From positions 62,001 through 126,000 of the forward strand of contig JAOTYE010000008.1 of the NCBI GenBank assembly GCA_029862045.1: a stretch of 64,000 nt of DNA, written 5' to 3'. This document shows, in pieces, positions 1 through 8,257 of the stretch. Position numbers and translations under genes: made by a program. Position 1 is the stretch's first letter; the number at the start of each line of letters is the position of its first letter. The notes under the pieces are model-generated. The model ran no database searches. It saw nothing but the letters and a program-made list of their open reading frames with translations, and was not told the DNA's origin. The DNA is from Gammaproteobacteria bacterium. Lineage in GTDB: Bacteria > Pseudomonadota > Gammaproteobacteria > Steroidobacterales > Woeseiaceae.

Positions 1-1304
1 ATGTCCGGCTCCTGCTTGCTGAGATTGTGCTGGTCGGCAAGCTGCTCTCGCACGTGGTGGTAGCCGTCGTCGTCATGGATCGCCGTAACCTGAATCGCGC
101 GATCGGCGTCGTCATCAAGGATGCTGAACAGCTTCAGGTCACGAATCACCTTCGGCGACAGGAACTGCAGGATGAAACTTTCATCCTTGTAGTTGGCCAT
201 CGCGTGATGCGCTGTCTCGAGCCAGTCACTACCCGCGTATTCCGGGGAAAAGCGCCGATCCTCATCGGTCGGGTTCTCGCAAACGCGGCGCATGTCGGAG
301 AACATCGCAAATCCCAGTGTGTAGGGATTAATGCCGGAATAGTACGGTGAATCGAATTCCGGCTGATAGATGACGTTTGTGTGCGACTGCAGGAATTCGA
401 GGACATTGCCTTCGGTAATCAGTCCTTCGTCGTACAGATCATTCATCAGGTTGTAGTGCCAGAACGTCGCCCAGCCCTCGTTCATGACCTTGGTCTGGCG
501 TTGCGGATAGTAGTACACAGCGATCTTGCGCACGATGCGCACGATCTCGCGTTCCCAGGGCTCAAGTAGCGGCGCGTTCTTCTCGATGAAGTACAACAGG
601 TTCTCTTGCGGCTCTGCGGGGAAGCGGGGCCATTTCTCCTTTTTCTTCTTCTTCTTCTTTGGAATCGTGCGCCAGAGATCGTTGACCTGCTTCTGCAGGT
701 AGTCTTCCCGCTCTTTCTGACGCTGCTTTTCCTCCTCCGCCGAAATCGGGCGCGGACGACGGAACCGATCGACCCCGAGGTTCATGAGCGCGTGGCACGA
801 ATCGAGTAGTGATTCCACGGCGTCTACCCCATGACGCTCCTCGCATTCACTGATGTAGTCTCTGGCGAACAAAACGTAATTGACGATTGCACTGGCGTCG
901 GTCCATTCGCGGAAAAGATAATTGCCTTTGAAAAAAGAGTTATGACCAAAGCAGGCATGTGCAATCACGAGCGCCTGCAAGGTCAAATTATTTTCTTCCA
1001 TCAGATAAGCGATACACGGGTTCGAGTTGATCACGAGCTCGTAAGCGAGACCGATATGGCCTTTGCGATAACGTTGCTCAGTACTCAGGAACTGTTTGCC
1101 GAATGACCAGTGATGGTAGCCGACCGGCATGCCGACAGATGAATAGGCATCCATCATTTGATCGGCAGAGATGATCTCGATCTGATTGGGGTAGGTATCG
1201 AGGCGGTACTTCTCGGCTGCGATACGGCCGATTTCCCGTTCGAAGCTGTCCAGCGCCTCGAACGTCCACTCCGAACCTTCCGCGATCGGCTCTCGCTTGC
1301 TCAC
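1..1304 (-). CDS. ycgB: SpoVR/YcgB family protein, 3' end cut by window edge
   Basis: This is the third gene of a prkA-yeaH-spoVR operon. About 434 codons are visible; family members are near 500-510 residues, so roughly the last 70 lie outside the window. I chose the GTG at 1304-1302, which overlaps the yeaH stop in a GTGA arrangement. From it the protein reads V-S-K-R-E-P-I-A. Family hallmarks are visible: [10 protein letters not shown] in the first third, N-E-G-W-A-T-F-W-H in the middle, and [13 protein letters not shown] lysine-rich run encoded around 640-660 lies between the two halves. The family was named after a Bacillus protein needed for spore cortex formation. In Gram-negatives it is a stationary-phase or starvation protein of unknown biochemistry that accompanies YeaG and YeaH. 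Identity is certain at family level; molecular function is unknown. Confidence 0.95.
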   Translation of the reverse strand, partial: MSKREPIAEGSEWTFEALDSFEREIGRIAAEKYRLDTYPNQIEIISADQMMDAYSSVGMPVGYHHWSFGKQFLSTEQRYRKGHIGLAYELVINSNPCIAYLMEENNLTLQALVIAHACFGHNSFFKGNYLFREWTDASAIVNYVLFARDYISECEERHGVDAVESLLDSCHALMNLGVDRFRRPRPISAEEEKQRQKEREDYLQKQVNDLWRTIPKKKKKKKEKWPRFPAEPQENLLYFIEKNAPLLEPWEREIVRIVRKIAVYYYPQRQTKVMNEGWATFWHYNLMNDLYDEGLITEGNVLEFLQSHTNVIYQPEFDSPYYSGINPYTLGFAMFSDMRRVCENPTDEDRRFSPEYAGSDWLETAHHAMANYKDESFILQFLSPKVIRDLKLFSILDDDADRAIQVTAIHDDDGYHHVREQLADQHNLSKQEPD

Positions 1305-2563
1305 GTCGACTTCCGTTCGAACAAGTCACGGAACACCGGAAAGATGTCTGCGGGCTCTTTCACGTTGCGCATGGCAAAACGGTCCGGAAACAACTCGGGG
1401 ATTTCACCATAGGCGTGCCACAGCTCCTGTTCCTTGCCTGATGAGATTTCGACGTAGGCGTAATACTGCACCAGCGGCAGCAGGCTTTTGATGAGCAAAT
1501 CGCGACATTTTGGCGAATCGTCCTGCCAATTCTCGCCATCGGATGCCTGCGCGGCATAGACGTTCCAGCTATCTGTCGGATAGCGTTCGCGCACGATCGT
1601 GTTCATGAGTTCAAGTGCGCTCGACACGACGGTGCCGCCAGTCTCCCGCGAATAAAAGAACTCTTCCTCATCGACCTCGTCGGCCTTGGTGTGGTGGCGA
1701 ATAAAGACGACTTCAGTTTTCTCGTAATGCCGCTTGAGGAACAGATGCAGCAGTACGAAGAAGCGCTTGGCGAGATCTTTGATGTCCTGTGTCATGGATC
1801 CTGATACGTCCATCAGGCAAAACATGACCGCACTCGTGGTCGGCGTCGGTTGCTGAATCATGTTGTTGTAGCGCAGATCGAAGTCGTCAAGGAACGGAAT
1901 CTGGTTTAGTCGTCGTCGTGAACGCTCGAGCTTGGCCGCGATTTCCCGGCGCTCCCCAGAGTCCTCATCAGCGCCGAGTTCTTCAAGTGCCTCCTCGAGG
2001 GCTTTGATATCGCGACGGATTGCGCCGCCCAAAGCGATACGCCGTGCTTTGGCGCCTCGAAGCGATTGCACGACGTTTAGTCTGGCCGGAATACCATCGC
2101 GCAGGTAGCCACCTTTGACGAGCTTGTAGGAATCAGAATCTTTGAGTTGCTTGCGGACGAGGTTAGGCAGTTCGAGATCCTCGAACATGAAGTCGAGGAA
2201 CTCCTGCTGGTTGAGTTCGAAAACGAACTCATCCATGCCTTCGCCCTGGTTGCTGGCCTGGCCACCGCCGCCACCACTGCCGCCCTTCGGCCGGTCGATG
2301 CGATCGCCGCGAACAAATTCCTTGTTACCAGGCAGCACGCGATGGTGCTTACCGCCCTTCCCCTGGCGGAATATAGGCTCAGAGATGTCTTTTTTTGGGA
2401 TCGAGATCTCTTCGCCACGCTCCATGTCCGTAATGCTGCGCTTATTGACAGCATCGGTCACCGCTTCCTTGATGTGCTTGCGAAACCGTTTCAGGAATCG
2501 CTGGCGATTAACGGCACTCTTTTGTTTGCCCTGCTGCCGTCGATCGATAATGAGAAACGCCAT
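1301..2563 (-). CDS. yeaH: YeaH/YhbH family (UPF0229, DUF444) VWA-like protein
   Basis: A 420-residue cytoplasmic protein of the UPF0229 family. The N-terminus M-A-F-L-I-I-D-R-R matches the family start. A basic N-terminal third is followed by a Gly-rich linker (about residues 94-103), and then a von Willebrand A-like half with the MIDAS motif D-V-S-G-S at 252-256. The gene starts 6 bases after the prkA stop and its own stop overlaps the GTG of the SpoVR gene, so the three are one transcriptional and translational unit. In enterobacteria YeaH works with the YeaG kinase during starvation and stationary phase; its partner or substrate is not established. Length is normal and nothing appears broken. 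Confidence 0.95.
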   Translation of the reverse strand: MAFLIIDRRQQGKQKSAVNRQRFLKRFRKHIKEAVTDAVNKRSITDMERGEEISIPKKDISEPIFRQGKGGKHHRVLPGNKEFVRGDRIDRPKGGSGGGGGQASNQGEGMDEFVFELNQQEFLDFMFEDLELPNLVRKQLKDSDSYKLVKGGYLRDGIPARLNVVQSLRGAKARRIALGGAIRRDIKALEEALEELGADEDSGERREIAAKLERSRRRLNQIPFLDDFDLRYNNMIQQPTPTTSAVMFCLMDVSGSMTQDIKDLAKRFFVLLHLFLKRHYEKTEVVFIRHHTKADEVDEEEFFYSRETGGTVVSSALELMNTIVRERYPTDSWNVYAAQASDGENWQDDSPKCRDLLIKSLLPLVQYYAYVEISSGKEQELWHAYGEIPELFPDRFAMRNVKEPADIFPVFRDLFERKST

Positions 2564-2569
2564 GACACA

Positions 2570-4492
2570 TCACTGCGATTTACGCACCCTCAAATACCAC
2601 TCCGATAGCAGCCTGACCTGCTTCTTCGTGTAGCCATACTCCGTCAGGCGCTGCACAAAGTCTTCGTGCTTCTGCTGGTCCTCTTCCGAGGCCCGCGGAT
2701 TGAACGAAATGACGGGCAGCAAGTCCTCGGTGCTCGAGAACATCGTCTTTTCGATGACCAGGCGAAGTTTTTCATAGCTCGTCCAGGCCGGATTGTTGCC
2801 CGCGTTTGAAGCTCTCGCACGGAGCACAAAGTTGACAACTTCGTGGCGAAAATCTTTCGGATTGCCAATGCCGGCGGCCTTCTCGATCTTCTCGAGTTCC
2901 TCATTCAGCGCACCGTGGTCGAGAATTTCACCCGTTTCCGGATTGCGGAAGTCCTGATCCTGTATCCAGAGATCCGCATAGGTGATATAGCGATCGAAAA
3001 TATTCTGTCCGTACTGCGAGTACGACTCGAGGTAGGCCGTCTGGATTTCCTTGCCGAGGAAATCGATGTATTTCGGCGTCAGGTACTCTTTGATGAAGTT
3101 GACATAGCGGTCGCGCGTATCCTCGGGAAACTGCTCCTGCTCGATTTGCTTTTCGAGCACGTACAACAGGTGCACGGGGTTTGCGGCCGTCTCCTCGGCG
3201 TCGAAATTGAAAACCTTGGACAAGATCTTGAAGGCGAAACGCGTCGACAATCCGTCCATGCCCTCGTCAACGCCGGCGCTATCACGATATTCCTGTATCG
3301 ACTTCGCCTTCGGATCAATATCCTTGAGATTCTCACCGTCATAAATGCGGAGTTTCGAGTAGACGCTGGAATTTTCGTGCTCTTTGAGCCGTGTCAGAAT
3401 CGAGAATTGCGCCAGCATGCGCAGAGTATCCGGCGCGCAAGGCGCCTCACTGAGCGAGCTGTTGCGTAGTAACTTCTCGTATATTTGTATTTCTTCGGTG
3501 GCCTGTAAGCAATACGGCACCTTGACGATGTAAACACGGTCAATAAACGCCTCGTTATTCTTGTTGTTCTTAAACGTCTGCCATTCGGCCTCATTCGAGT
3601 GCGCAAGGATAACGCCCTCGAACGGAATCGAACCAATGGCCTCGGTTCCGTTGTAGTTCATTTCCTGCGACGCTGTCAGTAGCGGGTGCAATACTTTTAT
3701 CGGCGCCTTGAACATCTCAACGAATTCGAGGATGCCCTGATTGGCATGGCACAGTCCTCCCGAGAAGCTGTAGGCATCGGGATCGTTTTGCCTGAACTCC
3801 TCGAGCTTGCGAATATCCACTTTGCCAACAAGTGCAGAAATGTCCTGGTTGTTCTCGTCTCCGGGCTCGGTCTTGGCAATCGCTAATTGATTGAGTATCG
3901 ACGGAAATAGCTTGACGACACGAAACTGGCGGATGTCGCCGTTATACTCGCGAAGACGCTTGGCCGCCCAGGGCGACATGATGCCCTGTACATAACGTGA
4001 CGGTATGCCGAATTCTTCCTCAAGAATTTTTGCGTCTTCGTTTGGATTAAAAAGGCCGAGTGGTGATTCCTGTATCGGGGACCCTTTGAGGGCGTACAGC
4101 GGCTGTCTTTGCATCAACTCCTTGAGCTTTTCGGCTAACGACGACTTGCCGCCACCGACCGGTCCCAATAGATACAAGATCTGTTTTTTCTCTTCGAGTC
4201 CCTGGGCCGCGTGACGGAAGAACGACACCATTTGCTCGATGCACTCCTCCATCCCGTAGAAGTCGCTGAACTCCGAGTAACATTTGATGACTTTGTTGGA
4301 ATAGATTCGCGACAGGCGTGGATCTTTTGCCGTGTCGACAAGTTCGGGCTCGCCAATAGCCAGCAACAGGCGTTCGGCGGCGGTAGCATAAGCGGACGGA
4401 TCGCTTTTGCAAATCTTGAGGTATTCTTCGAGGCTATATTCTTCTTGTTGTGTATCTTCAAAGCGGGACTGGTAATTACCGAAGATACTCAT
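2570..4492 (-). CDS. yeaG: PrkA/YeaG family serine protein kinase
   Basis: A 640-residue PrkA-family protein, the usual full length. An AAA-type ATPase part carries a Walker A motif G-P-V-G-G-G-K-S at 110-117, and the C-terminal third is the family's kinase-like domain. The ATG at 4492 is preceded by a strong AGGAGG eight bases upstream. This is the first gene of the prkA-yeaH-spoVR operon. In E. coli the homologue is induced by nitrogen starvation and stationary phase and affects sigma-S levels and persistence; in Bacillus PrkA acts in sporulation. The physiological substrates are unsettled, and some work reports AAA+ protease activity. The promoter should lie in the 331-base gap upstream. 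Confidence 0.96.
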   Translation of the reverse strand: MSIFGNYQSRFEDTQQEEYSLEEYLKICKSDPSAYATAAERLLLAIGEPELVDTAKDPRLSRIYSNKVIKCYSEFSDFYGMEECIEQMVSFFRHAAQGLEEKKQILYLLGPVGGGKSSLAEKLKELMQRQPLYALKGSPIQESPLGLFNPNEDAKILEEEFGIPSRYVQGIMSPWAAKRLREYNGDIRQFRVVKLFPSILNQLAIAKTEPGDENNQDISALVGKVDIRKLEEFRQNDPDAYSFSGGLCHANQGILEFVEMFKAPIKVLHPLLTASQEMNYNGTEAIGSIPFEGVILAHSNEAEWQTFKNNKNNEAFIDRVYIVKVPYCLQATEEIQIYEKLLRNSSLSEAPCAPDTLRMLAQFSILTRLKEHENSSVYSKLRIYDGENLKDIDPKAKSIQEYRDSAGVDEGMDGLSTRFAFKILSKVFNFDAEETAANPVHLLYVLEKQIEQEQFPEDTRDRYVNFIKEYLTPKYIDFLGKEIQTAYLESYSQYGQNIFDRYITYADLWIQDQDFRNPETGEILDHGALNEELEKIEKAAGIGNPKDFRHEVVNFVLRARASNAGNNPAWTSYEKLRLVIEKTMFSSTEDLLPVISFNPRASEEDQQKHEDFVQRLTEYGYTKKQVRLLSEWYLRVRKSQ

Positions 4493-4823
4493 GGTGTTCC
4501 TCCTGGGTTAAGAAAGCCGATTCAATGCATCAAATAAAAAAAGTTTCCCTACTAACCGCCGCATGAGTCATTTCATCCTCGGATCAAACTGTGCTTCCAT
4601 TCATTGGCTATTCGCGCTCCATAGAGACTACTAGCGCTAGCCGATCGAGAATGTGACGCAGCTAACATTTGTTAACATAAGTCAAAGCATATTTACGTAA
4701 TAGACCTCCCCAGCACCCGGATAATTCCATTAGTCTGGGACTATCGAGGCATCTCGGGCTATTGAGGCGCGCGGCAGTTGAATCAGCCGTTTGGGCGCAG
4801 GTTCTTGTTTTGTTGCGCTCTGA
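4493..4823. other. 331-base intergenic region upstream of the prkA operon
   Basis: There is no credible gene here. The stretch must contain the prkA promoter (read leftward) and the 3' end region of the gene at 4824. An imperfect CRP-like dyad TGTGA-N6-TAACA lies at 4652-4667, one mismatch from the consensus half-site. It overlaps a small inverted repeat TAACA-TT-TGTTA at 4663-4674. No convincing sigma-54 or sigma-70 element could be assigned by eye. Confidence 0.4.
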
Positions 4824-5636
4824 TCAGGCGGCGCGATCTTGTGTCTGCGTCCGCGCGCCTGCGTGAAGCCGATCCATGAATTTCTCGGCATTGATCATCA
4901 CGTCATCCTGGCCAACCTGGTCGAACGGGTTCTCCAGATGCTCCTGGATCTTATCGAGGCTCACGAGCACGAGCGCAAACAGCACTGGCATCACGTAAGT
5001 AAGGCCGAAGGAGAAATCTTTCGCGACGTACGCAAAATACGGTCCGTACAGGGGCGGCAAGATGGTGATGAAGAAGTCGCTAAACGCTCGCAAAGTGCGT
5101 GGCGTTCGATACTGATATATATGCTTGACCTGCTCGAAGGCGAGCATCATTTTCGAAAGATACTGATTACACCGCGACACTTCTCCCGAGGCGAGACCTG
5201 CCTGACGCAGATCCTCTCGAATGAATCGCGACAAGTTTGAGAAGCAACCATACACCTGCTCTTCGCGATCGAGCATTTCTGCGCGCGGAGCATTGAACAG
5301 TTCCCGACTGGATCGCAGCAAGTCGCCAAGCAGCGAGCGACATTTCCGCTGCTTGTCATCGTCTGTTTTGTCGAGCCAGTCTCGGGTCGCAAAATAGATA
5401 GCTCGGCCGTGCGCCTTCATAGAGGCATAGTCATCCAACACGGCCTCCCTGCGTTTGTAGGCGCTGTTAATGGAAAATACGATGGGAAACACGATCGCAG
5501 TCGCAATTAGCGTCAACGGGTAATTGGCCGTCACGTTCCAGCGTATACAAAGATACGTTGACAAAACGGCCAGTGCAGAGATGACGATCGCCTTGCTATT
5601 GATGATAAAGGCAATGGTTTTGAAGCGACGCATCAT
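4824..5636 (-). CDS. multi-pass membrane protein, bestrophin-like C-terminal motif
   Basis: A 270-residue predicted inner-membrane protein. I chose the ATG at 5636 (M-M-R-R-F-K-T-I-A-F) because CAGGAA lies nine bases upstream and the reading frame beyond it does not look like a conserved protein. Two hydrophobic segments at the N-terminus (about residues 12-50) and two near 190-225 flank a polar helical middle. The last segment runs into D-K-I-Q-E-H-L-E-N-P-F-D-Q. Such an E-N-P-F motif after the final membrane helix is typical of bestrophin-type (UPF0187) anion channels, so an ion-channel role is plausible but not proven. The gene stands alone, divergent from the c-di-GMP protein at 5849. Confidence 0.65.
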   Translation of the reverse strand: MMRRFKTIAFIINSKAIVISALAVLSTYLCIRWNVTANYPLTLIATAIVFPIVFSINSAYKRREAVLDDYASMKAHGRAIYFATRDWLDKTDDDKQRKCRSLLGDLLRSSRELFNAPRAEMLDREEQVYGCFSNLSRFIREDLRQAGLASGEVSRCNQYLSKMMLAFEQVKHIYQYRTPRTLRAFSDFFITILPPLYGPYFAYVAKDFSFGLTYVMPVLFALVLVSLDKIQEHLENPFDQVGQDDVMINAEKFMDRLHAGARTQTQDRAA

Positions 5637-5848
5637 CGTGGTGTTCCTGCTGCCGATAAATTCGGGCAGTAAGTGTCGCGCGCTATCCGGCATCTTGCCC
5701 GGGTACGGTTCACGATTTGAAGAACTGCCATGCGGGCTGTTGAGGTTTGCCAGACGCAGCCGCTCACAAACCCGAAGCCCGCATGACGCCTCAAGTTCTC
5801 GGCGATCTGGCCGATATAATGACATTGTCCGGAATCTCTGGAACCTGA

Positions 5849-8044
5849 ATGGTGCCTACGTCGCAAGACATCCCACGCGGAGAACTGGGTCGGGCACTCG
5901 TGATTTCCAGCGACAGCAAGACCTGTCGGCTAGCCCGAAAGGCAATGGAATCCGAAGGTTATCAGGTCGTCGAGTGCGGTGATTCTGACGCAGCCATCTC
6001 GATTATCTCTGAGATGACCCCTGCCGTTATTTTCGTCGATGCCGAAGTTGGGGGAGAGAATTCGCTCGCGCTGTGCAAGTCGATTCGTCGGTCACCCGCC
6101 TGCGACTTCATTCCGCTGATTCTGCTCTCGGATAACGACAGCCGACCGGCGCTGCGCCGTGCCTATGACGCCGAAATCACCATGGTCTTCACGAAACCGC
6201 TCGACACGAACGCACTCCGCAAGCACGTCCAGTCGCTCGGCGACACAGGGCGCACACTGAGCGGTATCAGAGCATTAAAGACAACTGAATCGGACGTGTT
6301 TCACACTGTTCCCGATGCATTCTTCATCGCCGGTAGAAACGGTTCGTTCCGACGATATCTCGGCGGCGGCAATCAGGATCGGGTGCTTTGCCCCGAGGAT
6401 ATCGAAGGGAAAATGATCAAGGACGTGTGGCCGGCTGACGTAGCAAAGCTGGTCTTGCAGAACATAAAGCGCGCTCTGCGGTCCCGCGATGGGAACAGTT
6501 TCGAATTTGAACTAAGCAAGGGCGCTGCAGCCAGCAACTACGAGATGCGTTTGCTCGTACGGGGGCGCGATCGCGTACTGATGATCATCCGCAATGTCTC
6601 CGACGGCAAGCCTGGTGCGGGCGGCAGGGATCGCAACATGTCGGACACGCTGACGGGTCTCACGACGCGCGACACCTTCATGTCGCATTTCGAAACAGTT
6701 GTCGCTGATGCGAAGCTGCGCGAACGCGGCATTGCCACATTTTGCATCGACATCGATCGATTTACTCGAATCAACGAAACGCTCGGTCGCGCGGTCGGTG
6801 ATGCCGTGTTGCAGGTGACCGCCAGGCGCATCGAACGCTGTCTGCGGAGTTCCGACAAGCTCGCACGCATCGACGATTCGGGCAACAACAGCCTGACCAG
6901 AATCAGCGGTGACGAGTTCGTGCTGGTGCTCGCCGATATCGACTCTCGTGAGGACGTAACTACGGTCGCAAGCCGCGTACAGGACGCGTTCGAGGAGCCC
7001 GTCAGTTTCGAGGGCCATAATCTTCAGATTACGCCGAGCATCGGCATCGCCCTCTATCCGGTCGATGGTGACAATGCACAGGATCTGTTGAAGAACGCGC
7101 GCGTCGCGCTCGATGAGGCGAAGATATTCGGCGTCAATGGCCGCGTATTCTATTCCAATACGATGAAGTTCCGGTCGCTGAAGCGGCTCGACGTCAAGAA
7201 CGAGCTTCGCTGGGCGATCGAGAAAGAGCAACTCGAACTGCGCTACCTGCCACGCATCGATTTGGGCACCGGCCATGTCGCCGGGCTCGAGGCGTTGCTG
7301 CGCTGGATACATCCACTGCGCGGCAGTGTGCCGCTGGACGAGGTGATCCCACTGGCGGAAGCCACGGGCCTGATTTTCGCGATCGGCGAGTGGGTGCTCA
7401 AGACCGCCTGTATTCAGGCCCGGGCGTGGCAGCAGGAAGAGCCCATGCTGCCGCCGGTCTCCGTTAACCTCTCACAGCAGGAATTTACGCGCAGCGATCT
7501 CGCCGAACTTGTGAGTAAAGCACTTGCAGACAGCGGACTGCCCGCGCAGAAGCTCGAGCTCGAACTGACCGAAGGCATGCTTATGCGAAACCGCCAGGCC
7601 GCGGCCGTGCTGCAGGAGCTGAACAATATCGGTGTAGGCCTGGTACTCGATGATTTCGGCCAGGGCCACTCCTCTTTGGCACACCTGATAAGTTTTCCGA
7701 TCAAGGCAATAAAGATCGATCGCGCCTTTGTCGAAGGCATTCGCGAGCCAGGCGAACAGCAGTCGCTGTGTTCAGCCATGATTGCGATGTCACGCGAGCT
7801 CGGCTTGAGTGTTATTGCCGAGGGCGTGGAAAGCGAGTCGCAGGTGGAGTTCCTGCGAGAAAAAGGCTGCGATGCAGTGCAGGGCTTTCTGTATACCGAG
7901 CCACTGCCGGCCGACGAGGTGCCTGCGTTCCTGACCGCCTGCCGCGAAGTCGCCGACGAAAGCGCGATCATCGATCTCGACGCGGTCCGCGAACAAATCG
8001 ACTTAAAACAGCAAGTTAAGAAAAGCAAAAGGGGACATTCCTGA
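5849..8044 (+). CDS. REC-PAS-GGDEF-EAL c-di-GMP signalling protein
   Basis: A 731-residue cytoplasmic protein. An N-terminal receiver-like domain (about 15-130) has an Asp in V-I-F-V-D-A-E and the conserved T-K-P-L lysine. A PAS-like segment follows (about 145-260), then GGDEF (about 265-430) and EAL (about 445-705). The cyclase signature reads S-G-D-E-F rather than G-G-D-E-F. An R-S-S-D I-site-like motif upstream is separated from it by a short insertion. The EAL domain looks complete: E-A-L-L-R-W, N-L-S-Q-Q-E-F, D-D-F-G-Q-G-H and I-A-E-G-V-E. It is therefore likely an active phosphodiesterase with a possibly active cyclase. No strong ribosome-binding site precedes the ATG, so the start is less certain. 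The last codons lie inside the palindrome at 8031-8072. Confidence 0.9.
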   Translation: MVPTSQDIPRGELGRALVISSDSKTCRLARKAMESEGYQVVECGDSDAAISIISEMTPAVIFVDAEVGGENSLALCKSIRRSPACDFIPLILLSDNDSRPALRRAYDAEITMVFTKPLDTNALRKHVQSLGDTGRTLSGIRALKTTESDVFHTVPDAFFIAGRNGSFRRYLGGGNQDRVLCPEDIEGKMIKDVWPADVAKLVLQNIKRALRSRDGNSFEFELSKGAAASNYEMRLLVRGRDRVLMIIRNVSDGKPGAGGRDRNMSDTLTGLTTRDTFMSHFETVVADAKLRERGIATFCIDIDRFTRINETLGRAVGDAVLQVTARRIERCLRSSDKLARIDDSGNNSLTRISGDEFVLVLADIDSREDVTTVASRVQDAFEEPVSFEGHNLQITPSIGIALYPVDGDNAQDLLKNARVALDEAKIFGVNGRVFYSNTMKFRSLKRLDVKNELRWAIEKEQLELRYLPRIDLGTGHVAGLEALLRWIHPLRGSVPLDEVIPLAEATGLIFAIGEWVLKTACIQARAWQQEEPMLPPVSVNLSQQEFTRSDLAELVSKALADSGLPAQKLELELTEGMLMRNRQAAAVLQELNNIGVGLVLDDFGQGHSSLAHLISFPIKAIKIDRAFVEGIREPGEQQSLCSAMIAMSRELGLSVIAEGVESESQVEFLREKGCDAVQGFLYTEPLPADEVPAFLTACREVADESAIIDLDAVREQIDLKQQVKKSKRGHS

Positions 8045-8072
8045 TTTAGCGAGCTAAATCAGGAATGTCCCC
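8031..8072. repeat. perfect 20-bp-arm palindrome (REP-like / terminator-like)
   Basis: The arm GGGGACATTCCTGATTTAGC at 8031-8050 is followed by GA and then by its exact reverse complement at 8053-8072. The left arm supplies the last codons and stop of the GGDEF-EAL gene. GGGGACATTCC-type palindromes of this kind are reminiscent of REP elements scattered in gammaproteobacterial genomes. It could also terminate transcription, although no T-run follows. An incomplete single arm recurs at 10068-10085. Confidence 0.8.
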
Positions 8073-8084
8073 ATTATTCCCGTT

Positions 8085-8257
8085 ATTTAACGCCTGCATT
8101 ATGTGACGCCCGTCACAAAAATGCTCCGGCCGCTCCTCTGACCCACACCTCTCAAACCAGTCTTTCTTTGATGAAATGTACTCACCATTTCAGGCACCTG
8201 CGGACTACACGCACCACGGACAGAAGCCTGAAGTACGCACTCAACAGGAAGACGGTC
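8085..8257 (+). repeat. duplicated leader, copy 1 (upstream of first repeat-tailed protease)
   Basis: This stretch recurs upstream of the second protease with a constant offset of 1996 bases. It is nearly identical from 8085 to about 8200, against 10081 to about 10196. Similarity is weaker but clear down to the shared AGGAAGAC(G/A)GTC-ATG start region. It holds a CRP-type dyad and a C-rich untranslated segment. A short ATG-initiated stretch (M-K-C-T/A-H-H-F-R) is in frame with the protease in copy 1 but out of frame in copy 2. The protease therefore starts downstream, at M-D-R-K. Confidence 0.85.
8102..8117. promoter_or_regulatory. perfect CRP/Vfr-type binding site
   Basis: TGTGA-CGCCCG-TCACA is a perfect TGTGA-N6-TCACA dyad 140 bases before the protease ATG at 8258. 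It is conserved without change in the second leader. Control by a CRP-family regulator is inferred from the consensus match. Confidence 0.7.

Noticed and set aside
6512..7312. 266-codon minus-strand open frame inside the GGDEF-EAL gene
   Set aside because: Antisense shadow of conserved GGDEF and EAL motifs.
8168..8257. N-terminal extension of the first repeat-tailed protease starting at 8168
   Set aside because: The matching leader in copy 2 is out of frame with its protease, while both copies share an AGGAAG ribosome-binding site and the M-D-R-K start.
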